A stretch of 64,000 nucleotides of DNA from Clitoria ternatea (Eukaryota; Streptophyta; Magnoliopsida; Fabales; Fabaceae), in assembly GCA_037962975.1 (NCBI GenBank), contig CM075669.1:245557351-245621350 (forward strand). Reading direction: 5' to 3'. The number at the start of each line of letters is the position of its first letter. Positions within the stretch are counted from its first letter, which is position 1. A program made the position numbers and the translations under genes. Positions 12,644 to 24,945 of this stretch are shown here, piece by piece. A model generated the notes under the pieces. It was not told the DNA's origin. It saw only the letters and a list, made by a program, of their open reading frames with translations, and did no database searches.

Positions 12644-12880
12644 GGTTAAAATATAGATTTAATATAGGGTTTACAAAACCTATAAAAAATGACAATTTTT
12701 AGTCTCAAATTTTTAAGGGTGACTAAAAAACATCATTCATTGTTGACGGTTTTGTCAATATTATTGCCTGTGGTTGAACTATTGATTGTGAATGACAATG
12801 GTTAAAAGTGGTCATCTTTTATAGGGTTTTAACTTATCCTTAAACTCTATATTTGACAAGGTGAATTTTATATTTTAACC
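12644..12880. mobile_element. Mutator-type MITE, 237 bp
   Basis: The ends are GGTTAAAATATA and its complement TATATTTTAACC, flanked on both sides by the same 10 bases (taaaataata at 12634-12643 and 12881-12890). A 9-10 bp duplication with GGTTAAAATAT termini matches a MULE-derived MITE class common in dicots. No coding capacity. Confidence 0.75.
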
Positions 12881-12939
12881 TAAAATAATATATAGTAATT
12901 GTTTTATGTAAAATGTTAGTGCCTAATCACTAAAATAAT

Positions 12940-15262
12940 ATTGCACAAAGACCAGGATATAGAGAGGTGAGAAAAAATATGTTATTCCATTCATATAGGG
13001 GGTATTTATACAAGTAGAAAGAGTTCTCAATATACACAAACTTAAAATATAATATTTTCTCAATATCCTAATGTATATAATAAAGGAATAACATATCAAA
13101 CACTATCCTCTTCAAAAGGAACTAAATCATGTCTCATAAATTATGGATACCCATATAATATTCATAACCCCTTGGATATCCACTGAGAGTGTGTCTCATT
13201 AAAACCTTACTAGAAAAAATATTGTGGAATAAAAACCTAATGGAGGAAAAAATACATCATTCTTTAATATGTTTACTAGATCAATATTGTCAAAACATAT
13301 CCTTTCAAGAGGAATCAATACTGTCAAAACATATCCATATAATATTTATAATTTACATTCAGAATTTGTTTCGTTAAAACTTTACTAAAAAAATATGTGG
13401 GATAAACAAACTAGTGAAGAAAAAAGAGTGCTTTGTTGTCATAAATACCGTCTCGTTAAAAACCTTGCTAGGAAAACACAATGAAAAAAAACCATGGCGT
13501 AGGGAAAAAGAGTACAACAAACATTTACTTCTCTGTCTCGTTTAGTAATTCACATCTAAGACGATGAAAATTCATCTTTTATATTGCTCAAATATTTTAG
13601 TTAGTAATGACTTTTTAAAAAGATTCTAAATTTTCAAATTAATAATAAATATATCATCATATTAACTCACATCATCTTCGGGAGGAATCAATTAGCTCAC
13701 ATATTTTCATTTAATTCTCTATAGGCTTTAACTTATGATCTCATTCTTTAATCATTCATACCGCATGCTATAAAGAGACACATATCATCAACGTTGACTT
13801 GTTTTGATTTCATCATTTGATATGATTTCTCAAGATTTGTTTATATTTTCATAAATTTCAAATAGTTATATTCTTCCATAACACTGTAATATATAATTCA
13901 ATCATGTCTAATAACTATTTTTAAGTTATCTATGGATACTCTTCAAGAGTTATCCCATCGTCCATAAGACCATATGATTTTAACTCTTTTCCTTGTAAAG
14001 AATTTTGAACTTTAAAATCGATAGTTTTGTCATGCTTCATGTGTGTTTCAAACCTAATAAATTGTCTAATATGAATATCAATTCAAGTGGAGTTTTAACA
14101 ATTGGTAAAATACGATTTAGTTATTTTCTGCTAAATTTTCCATTGTGCAAATGAATTGTCATTTGAACTTTTGGTTCATGTAGTTTTGTATGATAATCAA
14201 TGTAACGATAATTTATTATAATCATATTCATTCCTTAACTGCTTTGATTAATACATTTCCCCTTAATGTTAGAAGTTTGTTTATCGATAATTTGATTTAT
14301 GAATAGTTTTTCTATCAATGGTTTAAATAATCCATCTAATGAGATTTATAACCAATATATATTCTCAATTTCTTTTGAGAATCCATCTTAGTATGATTTG
14401 GTGAAGTAATATTATATAATTTGCACTTTTAATATTCATTGGATGTAAAAAATTTGGCTCTTAACCAAAACTATTTGTAAGGATAGGGGAGAATTCACAT
14501 AACAATTTGTTGGCTTGATGCAAAACAAGTGATGTTGCATACATAAATACATGCCACTAATTATAATTCTATAAGCTATTTATGTAAACTTACGCTCTTG
14601 GTTAAATTAAGTTAGCAAATAATCTCAAAAATTTCTAGTTATGTTATATGTGACCACTTAGTCGATACATCAATTCAAACTCTAAAATACGTAAGTAATT
14701 CACATGGTAGGTATATTTGCCATAAGTATTTCTTTGTCATACAATGTGAAATTTATTTTCAATTTATCAATGAAAATTGAATAATCAACTTCATAGGGAA
14801 CTAGCATCATATGAGAATTTATAAAAGTTGAATAATCTCTTGTTTTTCAATGATGTCAACATGAATTTTAAATTATTTTTGCATCATAATTGATGGTCTA
14901 ATTGGTCATGTCAAACACCAAAATTACCATTTATAAACTTCTAATTTACAATAATTTGTAATTCAATTACACTATATACTACAAATAATAGAAATTTGTA
15001 GATAATCTTTCCTATATACACCTTTTGTTCAAGATAAGTATCATAAGATCAACATATTCAACATTTCTTCAAAATTTTCACATTTTCAAAATTTTTTATT
15101 CCTCTTGATAGTAATACATAAGCTTTTCCAAGGCCTTCGATTATTTTTAAAAATATCAGTAAAATATCATTGTTGATATCAATATAAAGAACAATATGAG
15201 AGAATATAACATTTTGATGATCATATTACTGATTTGAGTAAAAAAACATCAATATTGATATT
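12940..15262 (-). mobile_element. Very decayed Copia remnant
   Basis: The left 600 bp carry the phrase TCGTTAAAAACCTTGCTAGG (about 13453) and variants at 13195 and 13372, typical of the non-coding end of one group of plant Copia elements. Minus-strand translation between about 14900 and 14200 gives integrase-like remnants, for example HTKMDSQKKLRIYIGY (near 14390), broken by many stops. No clean LTR pair or target duplication was found. The large Copia element at 15263 inserted at or just beyond its edge. Confidence 0.5.
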
Positions 15263-17705
15263 TGATGGTACAAAGTTAGACTTAGAAGGGGGGTTGAATA
15301 AGTCTTAAACTCTTTTTTTTCAAAAATATTTCACGAACAGACTGCTCAAGAGAAAAACTAATTTTACAGATCAGAGATAAGGGAAGGGAGAAATGCACAG
15401 CGGAAATTTATCCTCACTGCCAACACAGAAGCTAGCCCAGTCCCTTCAGCCTGAAGGATTTTCATTATTGTAAAACACCTTTACAATCTGCACCAACATA
15501 GTACACTGAGTATTCTGGACTCTAGCCACCTCTGGCTTATACCCAAGTTTTCTTGACACTAGCCACTCCTGGCTAAAAACCCAAGTATTCTTCCAAAAGC
15601 CTCTTCAGGCCACACGTGTTTCCCAACACTTAACAGATTCTGGCAACACACCAGAACACACCAAGTGAAGGTAGAAAAGAATTTAAGGTTACACATAAGT
15701 AACTCAACATACAAATATATGAAATGAATACAGACACACTGAGCTACAGACTACTATAAGTCACGGTCTACACTGAGCAGAACTACAAAGAGGACTTATA
15801 TAGTGAATACAAGAACTTAAAAACTTTTAAGAAAAGTCTTTATAGATTTAAATTTCTAGAGAGAAAATAAGAGAGAATTCAGGAAAAAGAATGAACAACA
15901 TTGCACTCTTGGATTCAAAGGCTTCTTGTATTTATAGTCATTCTAAAAAGATCCGTTGATTCAACTTGAAGGACTTTGGTCTCTTTGAGTACTGTGCCAC
16001 TAGTGATTGCAGAGACATTCTTCTGAGGAGTTTCCTAAACTAGACAACTCCGAAAGTCTTCCAGTAAAAGATCCATTTTACTTATCCACTTTGAGGAAGC
16101 ACATCCAAATCATAACAGTTGACCTTAGGCTTTTCGTACTATCTGTAACATACCAAATTTTATAAAAATGATTAAATATAAGGAATAAATATTAAATAAT
16201 TATAAATGGGTTAATAAGTGTCCCAAAAATATTAAAATAATTAAATTGAGATGTATGAGGATTATTTATAATTTATTAAGGCTTAAAGAACTAAAATTAT
16301 ACGTGGTTAAAATATGGGTGTCAGACCAAGTATCTCTGATTGAGATGCTGTTGGTCAGGGCTGTTAAGAATATTATTGGGAATCCGAATATGTCTTCGAA
16401 ATAATTTTTGGATTTAGTATTGAGCCCAAACTGAGATCTTGTATGTTATAATATGGTAAAATTTCATGAAGGGATTAAGTTAAAACACAAACTCCTTCTT
16501 TTCCCCTCTCATTTTCTCGACAGCTTCTCCTCCCTCTCTAAACATTTCATTTTCTTCTCCTTCTCCCTTCCCTTTCTCCTCCACCAAACCGTGACCACCT
16601 CCTCCATTTCCTCACCCACTCAAAATTAATTGGACATCATGGATTCATGAAGCAAGAATGGGCTTTGGAGCAGAGCTTGGCTCATCTCCTCTTCTCCCCC
16701 TCTCATTTTCATTTTGGGGTTTGAGCTTGGAGAAAAAGGTATGATCTTGAACACCCATGGCTTTAGTTTATGGTTTTGAGCCTATTTAAGTATTGTGATG
16801 GGAGATTGGGTGTTGTTTTGATGGAAAATGGCTTAAGGAACCAAACCCTAGCTTAGAAAACTCTTGGGGATTGTTATTATTGTTGATGATGGTTAGAATC
16901 CTATGTTAATAGCCTGTAGGTGCTTGAGATGATGCATATAAATGGGTGAAATTGATGATTGTTGATTATTGGTGAAAACCCTAGAAATTGAGATTTTGGG
17001 GCTTTGAGGAAATCCTTAAGAAAATCATGAGTTATTGATGTTGGAGTGGTTATATATATATATATATAAATGAGTTTTGAATGAGTAATATTTATTGTTG
17101 ATGTTGAGGAATTATGAAATCAAGAAAATAGAATAATGACTCCAAGTGGTTTAGTGTATTAAGAGTGGAAAATGTTGTAAGGAAGGGCTTGAGCAATGAA
17201 GAAAATGGTTGTTGACTTTTATAGAATCCTAATCTTAAGATTTAGGAATGAGTATATTGTGATTAAGAGAATTGATTTTGATTGTTGTTGCTTATGATGA
17301 AGATGATAATGGTAAATGACCAATAGTGATAGATTAAGGAAGTGAAATGAGATTGTGACTTAATGAGGTCTTAGACCATGGATAAATGAATTGAAGTTAT
17401 TGATTGATGATGGCTTTGAAGAGGCTATGTTGGGTCATGTTGAACCTTGAGTGGTAAAGATGACACATTAGATGAGTTAAGGGATATTGGATGCCTTATG
17501 GATATGAGCCATGATGTGGTTGTTGTTGGACTTGTTTAGCCTTTTTGAAGCCTAGAGAATCTTGGTTTTGGGAAAGGAATTCACGAAGCCTAACACAAAT
17601 GTATGGATTGGTGTTTTGTTAAGTCTAGGACTTGATATTAAGCCTTGAGATATGTTTACAATTGCTTAGAATTAAAATGATGCCTTGTGTTGGCTCATTG
17701 ATTGG

Positions 17706-17706
<1 letters not shown>

Positions 17707-17753
<47 letters not shown>
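17707..17753. repeat. Compound (TA)n(TG)n microsatellite
   Basis: About nine TA units followed by about 14 TG units, within the 4.9 kb solo LTR and 225 bp before the gypsy-1 insertion site. Confidence 0.93.
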
Positions 17754-17755
<2 letters not shown>

Positions 17756-17977
17756 TGATGTAGATGATATTCCAGGCAATATGGCGGAACATTCGAAGCA
17801 GGCGAATCGTTGCGGCTCTTCCCTCGAGGTAGGAGAGGATTTTACATTCAAATTGCATGAGTTATATAATTGATGATTATTGTATGTCATGATACTCATG
17901 ATTGCCTTGCCATGCTTATAGTGAAATGATGTGAATGGCAAATTGTTGGCTATTGATGATAATATATATGTATATAT

Positions 17978-20265
17978 TGTAACATCCCTGATGTTTTAAT
18001 GAGAATGATAAGAAATGGGAAATGTTAGTAAATATTTTAGAAGTTTTATTTAATATTTGTTCTGTCTGAGCCAAAGATTGGAAAAGCCGGTGTCGAGGTC
18101 GGTATCTAAAGCGCGAGCAGGCGGAGTTAAAGATCGGAAGTGTAGGAGAAGAGCGGGTAGGGCTAGGCGGTCTGGTCCAATCGTTGTGAGGAGAGCGCCT
18201 CACACGGGGCCATAGACCGGATTAACCTCATAATGACTGAAACAACGGATGTAGGTAACCAAGAGGTGAGCTCGGATGAGGCATCTGATCTCTCAAGTTG
18301 TAGCTCGGATTTCCGAGGTATGAACATTAAGTTAGGACGTCGGGGGCCGATATTCATATTGGGCCTATACTCTTGCGAAGTATTAGAGAATTGTGAATAA
18401 TTAAACGTTGAGGGAATAAATACGTGTAATTGATTTGATAACTATGCAATAGTTCAATATAGTGAAATTAATTAAATTTAGTAAGAATACAAATAAAATA
18501 AAGGAAAAGACGATCTTGCCCATGAGTTATATATATATGGAGATTCTCTTCCATCCCTCTTCATTATTTACAAGTTACCTTTGCTGTTGGTCTATTCCTC
18601 CTCTTTCGTTTTTCTCTCCTCTCTTAACGCTGATTTGCATGCGCTGGAAAGGGACTCCATTTGTGTCTAAACTTCAATTTAACCTCATTCCTGTGATCGA
18701 GGCTTCAAGGTGAGTCTACTGATCCATTCCAATTGTAATTCCCTTATTTCTTTTATTCTTTGGCCGTTAAGAGCCATGCATGGCTATATTCGTGGCTGTT
18801 CTCCACTCCTTTGGTGAGCGTGAGTCCAGATGTTATCCATGAACTAAGGGCGTTGAAGTGATGAGCTGTACTTTATGATCCGTAGGTAGTAGGCTAAGCA
18901 ATGGAAGACTGAGTGACGGAGTTGAGACTGCGAAACCAGTGCTTAGAGGAAGGAATCGACACAGAGAACAGATCATCGAAGCGTGGAACCAAAGTAAGGG
19001 GGTGTTTGGGTTATAATTAATTAGAATAGGACTCACTTCTTATTCAGGCCTTTGAGGTAACGTAAACAGGTTAAGGAAAATGTTGCTAAACGTAATTGTG
19101 TGTTTATGTTTGTGCATGTATGACTGAGTACATTAATTAATGGAGGATCGGGTGTGGATGAGTTTGTCATGTATGATTTGTGATATCTAATGTGAAATGA
19201 TTAGTGTTATGTGACGTCGGGTTAGCAAGCAGGCTACCCGAGTGATGAGAAATTGATATTATTATGTGAAAGGTAGACTGTTGAATGATTATGTGGTATG
19301 GGATGGCCAACGGTATATGATAGCCCCTCATTTCCGGCTCCCGTGGTTTTTGTGCCCAGTTGAGCTACCCAGTGGTCAAGTAGGACCCAGTGGTCGAGGT
19401 GGAGAGTCAAGCAGGACTCGGTGAACCAAGCAGGGTTCACGGGGTGTCAAGTAGGACCCCCAGCTGAAGGCCAATCCTTTAGTATTCAGATACTAGGAGT
19501 CAGATTGTATGAGAGTCAGTTGTGATGTGATGAATGTGATGAATGTGATGAATGTGATGGAATTGTGTAGTTGGTTTAATATAGTTACTGCATGAAATAC
19601 ACTATGTTTCGGTATGCTTACTTACAGGTGATGCTTGATGTGTATGTATCAATATGCATGTATAGTGTTAAATTCCGTTCTATATTAATTATAATGCCAA
19701 ACACTCACCCTTGCATATTTTTTTAGTAACCAGAGACAGGGAGGGGGAAGGAGCCATGGAGCCGCGCCAAGAGGGAGAACGGTGCCAGGGTCCGAGTGAC
19801 TTTGAGTGACTCTTTATAGAGTCATATGTGTGTATAAGAACTTCTCAGTATAATTATTAATTGTGTTTAATTAAGACCGGATCAGATGTAAAACCTATAT
19901 TTTAAAATATACCACTGTTATTTGCATGTGTTTTCATGGTAGCTATGGTAACTCCTTGGGTTCACAGAACCATTTTTAGAGTGAAGTTTTGGGAGTCCGG
20001 TTGTATGTTTTGTATAATCCGATGTGCAAAAGGTGTTCGCTCAAACGAATAGAACCTCGTTTAAGTGAGAGTCCGGAATCTCGCTTAGACGAGTAGGGGC
20101 TTCGCTCAAGCGAGAAACCGTGATTTCCCTTTCTCTCATCCGTTGTGTTCAAATTAAATTGTTTTTCTCTAAATATCGATTAATTTTCAAGAAAAGGAAA
20201 AAAAAAATTTTGTAAGATGTAATCGTTTGAATAAAAATAAATGCAAAATAACCTAGGACGTTACA
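17978..20265 (+). repeat. 5' LTR of gypsy 1
   Basis: TGTAACATCC to CTAGGACGTTACA. A tandem GTGATGAAT run lies near 19525-19560. A pair of GCTCAAGCGAGAAA-like and GCTTAGACGAG-like motifs at 20035-20120 can fold on themselves, next to the 3' end. Confidence 0.95.
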
Positions 20266-20267
20266 CT

Positions 20268-20279
20268 TGGTATCAGAGC
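20268..20279 (+). other. Primer binding site of gypsy 1
   Basis: TGGTATCAGAGC, complementary to the 3' end of initiator tRNA-Met, two bases after the LTR. It primes minus-strand DNA synthesis. Confidence 0.9.
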
Positions 20280-20494
20280 GGTTCTTTCTAGAGCCGGTGT
20301 GTGGGCCGATCTAGTGATTGTGATAGTTTTATGAAAGCTGATTGTATTTGGTTGTGTTGAGATTGTGTGTGGTCTGGCACCGTTCCCTTGGCACTCCACT
20401 GGCGTAGTATTCTATGAATATAAGGTAAATTTACGATCCCCTGACTGATCTTGGTTATTAATGGTGATATGTTTGCTTATTGTAGAATTACTAA

Positions 20495-23400
20495 ATGGCC
20501 GGAGAGACTAGTTCTGGGGGAAGAGATGATTTCTTCTCTAGATTTACTCAGCTGATGAGTAGGACCGAGTCCGGTCCCACTCTGGATAAATTCCTGAAAA
20601 GGAATCCTCCGACTTACAAAGGGGGACACGACTATGATGGGGCATACATCTGGATTAGGGATATCGAGCAGGTTTTCGAATATTTTGAGTGCTCTGAAGA
20701 GCAAAAGGTTTTATTTGCTACTTACCAACTAAAAGAAGAGGCTAGAGTATGGTGGTCCCGAGTGAAAGTGCAAATGAACGCAGCCAATGAGCCGTTTGTA
20801 TGGGCGAATTTCCGAAGGAGGTTCCTTGTTAAATACTTCCCGGACAACTACAAAATCCGGAAAGAAATGAAATTCCTGAAGTTAGAGCAAGACCGGATGT
20901 CTGTAGCGGAGTACACCAGCAAGTTTGATGAGCTGTGTGATTTTTACCACCCTTTCTCGTTAGAAGGGACTGAAGGTAGCAAGTGCGCCAAATACGAAGC
21001 TGGACTACGGATTGAGCTCCGTAGTGTAATCGTACCAATGGAGATTAGGGACTACCCAACCCTGGTAAACAAGGCAAGACTGACTGAAGAGGGGCAGTTA
21101 CAACGGATGTCCCAGCCGAAAGATAAAAAGCCACTGAAGGCAAAAGGATTCAATTTCAAGAGGATGAGTCAATTCTTCCGGGGTGGCAAATCTTCTGCTA
21201 CCTCCTCATCCTCCTCTGGTCGGGGTTCCACTGGTCGATCGGGTAATCCCGCTGGGAATCGTACATGCTACAATTGTGGTCAGGAAGGACACATTGCCAA
21301 ACATTGCCAAGCTAATCAGATTGTGTGCTTCCAGTGCGGACGACCAGGGCACCTCAGGCCCGATTGCCCTCAGAGGCAGCAGCAGGGCAGGACGGATAAC
21401 CGAACTAACTCTTATGGGACCCGGGGTTCCAACTTCACGAGAGGAGGTCGGAATAGAGCTGGTAGAGGGAACCCACAAACGGGAAGATATGACGCCCAAT
21501 CTAGCGATGCCCAGAACGCCATGACTGGGCGTGTATTTGCATTTGATGCTTCAGAAGCTACGAGGAATGACAATCTGGTACAGGGTAAGTGCCTCATCTG
21601 TGGTTATCTGGTTGATGTGATTTATGATTCAGGTGCCACCCATTCTTTTATTTCGGAAAGTTGTGTGCGATGGCTTGGTCTGCCAATCAGTTTAATGGAG
21701 AATGCTCTTATTGTTTCCACTCCAACTGGTTCCACTTTCCGTGCAACTACAGTGTGTAGGGAACTACCGATGCAAATCGAAGCCCGTACTTTTCGAGTAA
21801 ATTTTATTTGTATGCCATTGAAGGACTTAGATGTTATTCTAGGTCTTGATTGGCTTGCTGCTAATCATGTGTTGGTCGACTGTTATCGGAAGAATATTGT
21901 TTTCTCTCAGGAACTTGACATGAAGAACGGGGTGAGCGATGTCCTAACCACGTATGTTGTTTTATTCGCTTCGGAGGGTCGACATAACCTCCTGCTAAGT
22001 GACATTCCGATTGTTTGTGAATTTCCTGACGTTTTTCCGAAAGAAATTCCAGAGCTACCTCCCAGTCGGGAGATTGACTTCTCTATTGACTTAATTCTCG
22101 GGGCAGAACCTGTGTCCCGAGCGCCATATAGAATGTCTTCGGTGGAATTAACTGAAGTAAAGAAACAAGTAAACGAATTATTAGAAAAGGGCTTTATCCG
22201 ACCCAGTGCCTCACCCTGGGGCGCTCCGGTGTTACTGGTAAAGAAGAAGGACGGTAGTATGCGGATGTGCATTGATTACCGGCAGCTGAACAAACTGACA
22301 ATCAAAAATAAATATCCACTACCTCGGATTGATGATTTACTGGACCAGTTGCGAGGCGCCGCTGTGTTCTCTAAGATCGACTTGAGGTCGGGGTACCACC
22401 AAATCCGAGTGAGGTCGGAGGATATCCCAAAGATAGCATTTCGGACTCGTTATGGGCACTTCGAGTACGTAGTAATGCCCTTTGGAGTAACAAACGCTCC
22501 TGCCATTTTTATGGATTATATGAATCGGACTTTTCAACCGTACTTGGACCAGTTTGTGGTGGTATTCATTGATGATATTTTGGTATATTCGAGGTCGGAC
22601 GAGGAGCATGCTCAACATCTTTGACTTGTTTTACAAGTACTTCGGGAGAAGAAGTTGTACGCTAAACTATCTAAGTGTGATTTCTGGGGGAGTAGTGTAC
22701 AATTCTTGGGGCATATAATTTCCCAAGAGGGAATCTCAGTTGATCCGACAAAAATTGAGGCGGTTATGGCTTGGGAGAGGCCGAAATCAATAACTGAAAT
22801 CAGGAGTTTCCTCGGATTAGCTGGATACTATCGACGTTTCATTGAGGGGTTCTCTCGGATAGCACTTCCTCTGACTCGGTTAACAAGGAAAGGAAACCCC
22901 TTCGTGTGGTCGGAGAAGTGTGAATTAAGCTTCCAAACTCTTACGCGATGTTTAACGACTGCCCCTGTGCTTGCACTGCCCGATGTAACACAGGAATTTG
23001 AAGTATATTGTGATGCATCCAAATTTAGATTGGGGTGTGTGTTGATGCAAGCTGATCGGGCAATTGCTTATGCTTCGAGGCAATTGAGGCCACATGAGGA
23101 GAATTACCCGACTCATGATCTGGAACTTGCAGCAGTAGTGTACGCGCTGAAGATTTGGCGTCATTATTTGTATGGAGCTCGCTTTGTAGTATTCAGTGAT
23201 CACAAGAGTCTAAAGTACTTATTTGATCAAAAGGAATTAAATATGAGACAGAGGAGATGGGTAGAGTATTTGAAGGATTATGACTTCGATTTGAAGTATC
23301 ACCCGGGCAAAGCGAATGTTGTGGCAGATGCGCTAAGCAGGAAGGTACTGCATGTGGCTTACCTAATGGGTAAAGAACAGGAATTGCTGGAAAGCTTTAG

Positions 23401-24910
23401 AGATATGAATGTTGGAGTTGTTATGAACGCACCAAACCGAATGATAATCGGAATGTTACAAATCTCCAACGAATTTCTGGAGTCGATGGTAGCTGCACAG
23501 AAAGACGATAAAGAGCTACTGAGGCTAATTGATACTCAGAACCAAGGCAAAAATGTGGAGATAACTAGGGGTGACGATGGTATATGGAGATTCAGGAACC
23601 GAGTAGTAGTGCCTGCACATGGAGATTTCAGGCAGGCGGTGTTATCAGAAGCACACAAGAGCTCTCTGAGTATACATCCGGGAGTAACAAAAATGTATCA
23701 TGACTTAAGAAAGGAATTTTGGTGGCCAAACATGAAGAAGGCAATAATCGAGTATGTGAGATCCTGTGTAATATGCCAGAAGTGCAAGGTTGAGCACCAA
23801 CGACCTCCGGGTTTGCTTCAACCTCCAGAAGTTCCGATCTGGAAGTGGGAAGGTATCACCATGGACTTCGTGTCCGGACTACCCCGCACTCAAACCGGAT
23901 ACAACGCGATTTGGGTGATTGTTGATCGACTAACCAAAAGTGCGCATTTCCTGGCAATAAACATAAAATGGTCGTTAGATCGATTAGCTAAGTTGTACAT
24001 TGCTGAGGTCGTACGACTGTATGGTGTGCCCTCAAGCATTATCTCCGATCGGGATCCCCGATTCACTTCAAGGTTTTGGGGGAGTTTGCAACAACAATTG
24101 GGTACTGAGCTCAAATTGAGTTCAGCCTACCATCCCCAAACCGATGGCCAATCAGAACGGACTATACAGACTCTTGAAGATATGTTAAGGGCATGTGTAC
24201 TGGAACAGGGCGGATCATGGGAGAAATACTTGCCCTTGGTGGAATTTGCATATAATAACAGTTACCACAGCAGCATTGGGATGGCTCCATACGAAGCTCT
24301 TTATGGTCGGAAATGTCGTACTCCATTATGTTGGAATGAGAACGGCGATGCCCTTCATCTGGGGCCTGAGATGATTCAAGAGATGAACGAACAAATCGCT
24401 TTAATCCGAGAGAAGATAAAAATTGCCCAAGACCGTCAAAAGAGCTATTATGACAATCGGCACAGACCCCTTGAATTCCAAGTGGGTGATTGGGTGTTCC
24501 TAAGGATTTCACCGACTAAGGGTGTAGGTCGAATTTTGAAGAGCCAAAAGCTTAATCCGAAGTACATTGGACCATACCAAATACTATAATGGATTGGTGA
24601 AGTCGCTTATCGACTGGATCTTCCCCAATCGTTGACTAACATTCACAACGTGTTCCACGTATCGCAACTTCGAGCCTACATTCCGTTTGATACCATGATT
24701 GTACCGAGTGACTCTATTGAAGTGAAGGAGAACTTGACGGTGGAGGCGGTACCAATCGGCATTGAAGAGCATCAAACCAAACGGTTAAGGAACAAGGAGG
24801 TACCGCTGGTGAAGGTGAAATGGCAGAATTTACATTGGATAAACTACACTTGGGAGTTAGAATCCGATATGAGACGAATGTACCCTCATCTTTTTCAACC
24901 GGAACACTGA
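20495..24910 (+). pseudogene. Gypsy 1 gag-pol polyprotein with two in-frame stops
   Basis: Starts at MAGETSSGG. Gag fills about residues 1-300 and ends with two CX2CX4HX4C zinc knuckles (CYNCGQEGHIAKHC at residue 258 and CFQCGRPGHLRPDC). The aspartic protease motif YDSGATHS is at about residue 377. Reverse transcriptase begins near residue 525 and shows FIDDILVYS at about 691. One frame (position modulo 3) runs throughout but is cut by TGA at 22622-22624, soon after the RT active site, and TAA at 24587-24589, after the integrase. RNase H keeps YCDAS, the Glu of HDLELAAVV and the Asp of SDHKSLKY. Integrase shows the zinc-binding HH-CC region and DRDPRF. The last 90 residues end in a chromodomain-like VKVKWQNL-WELESD segment. 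No frameshift seen. Confidence 0.9.
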
Positions 24911-24931
24911 TTTCGGGGACGAAATCTCCTT

Positions 24932-24945
24932 TTAGGGGAGGTGGA
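24932..24945 (+). other. Polypurine tract of gypsy 1
   Basis: Purine-rich AGGGGAGGTGGA directly before the 3' LTR, the expected primer for plus-strand synthesis. Confidence 0.85.

Noticed and set aside
17625..17941. Minus-strand frames with His-Thr repeats
   Set aside because: Translation of the (TG)n(TA)n microsatellite.
20268..20279. Possible tRNA gene signal
   Set aside because: It is only the 12 base primer site complementary to tRNA-Met; no cloverleaf or internal promoter boxes surround it.
20829..21038. Minus-strand open frames across gypsy 1 gag-pol
   Set aside because: Antisense shadows of a clear gag-pol frame with no motif of their own; the same applies to the others on this strand up to 24953.
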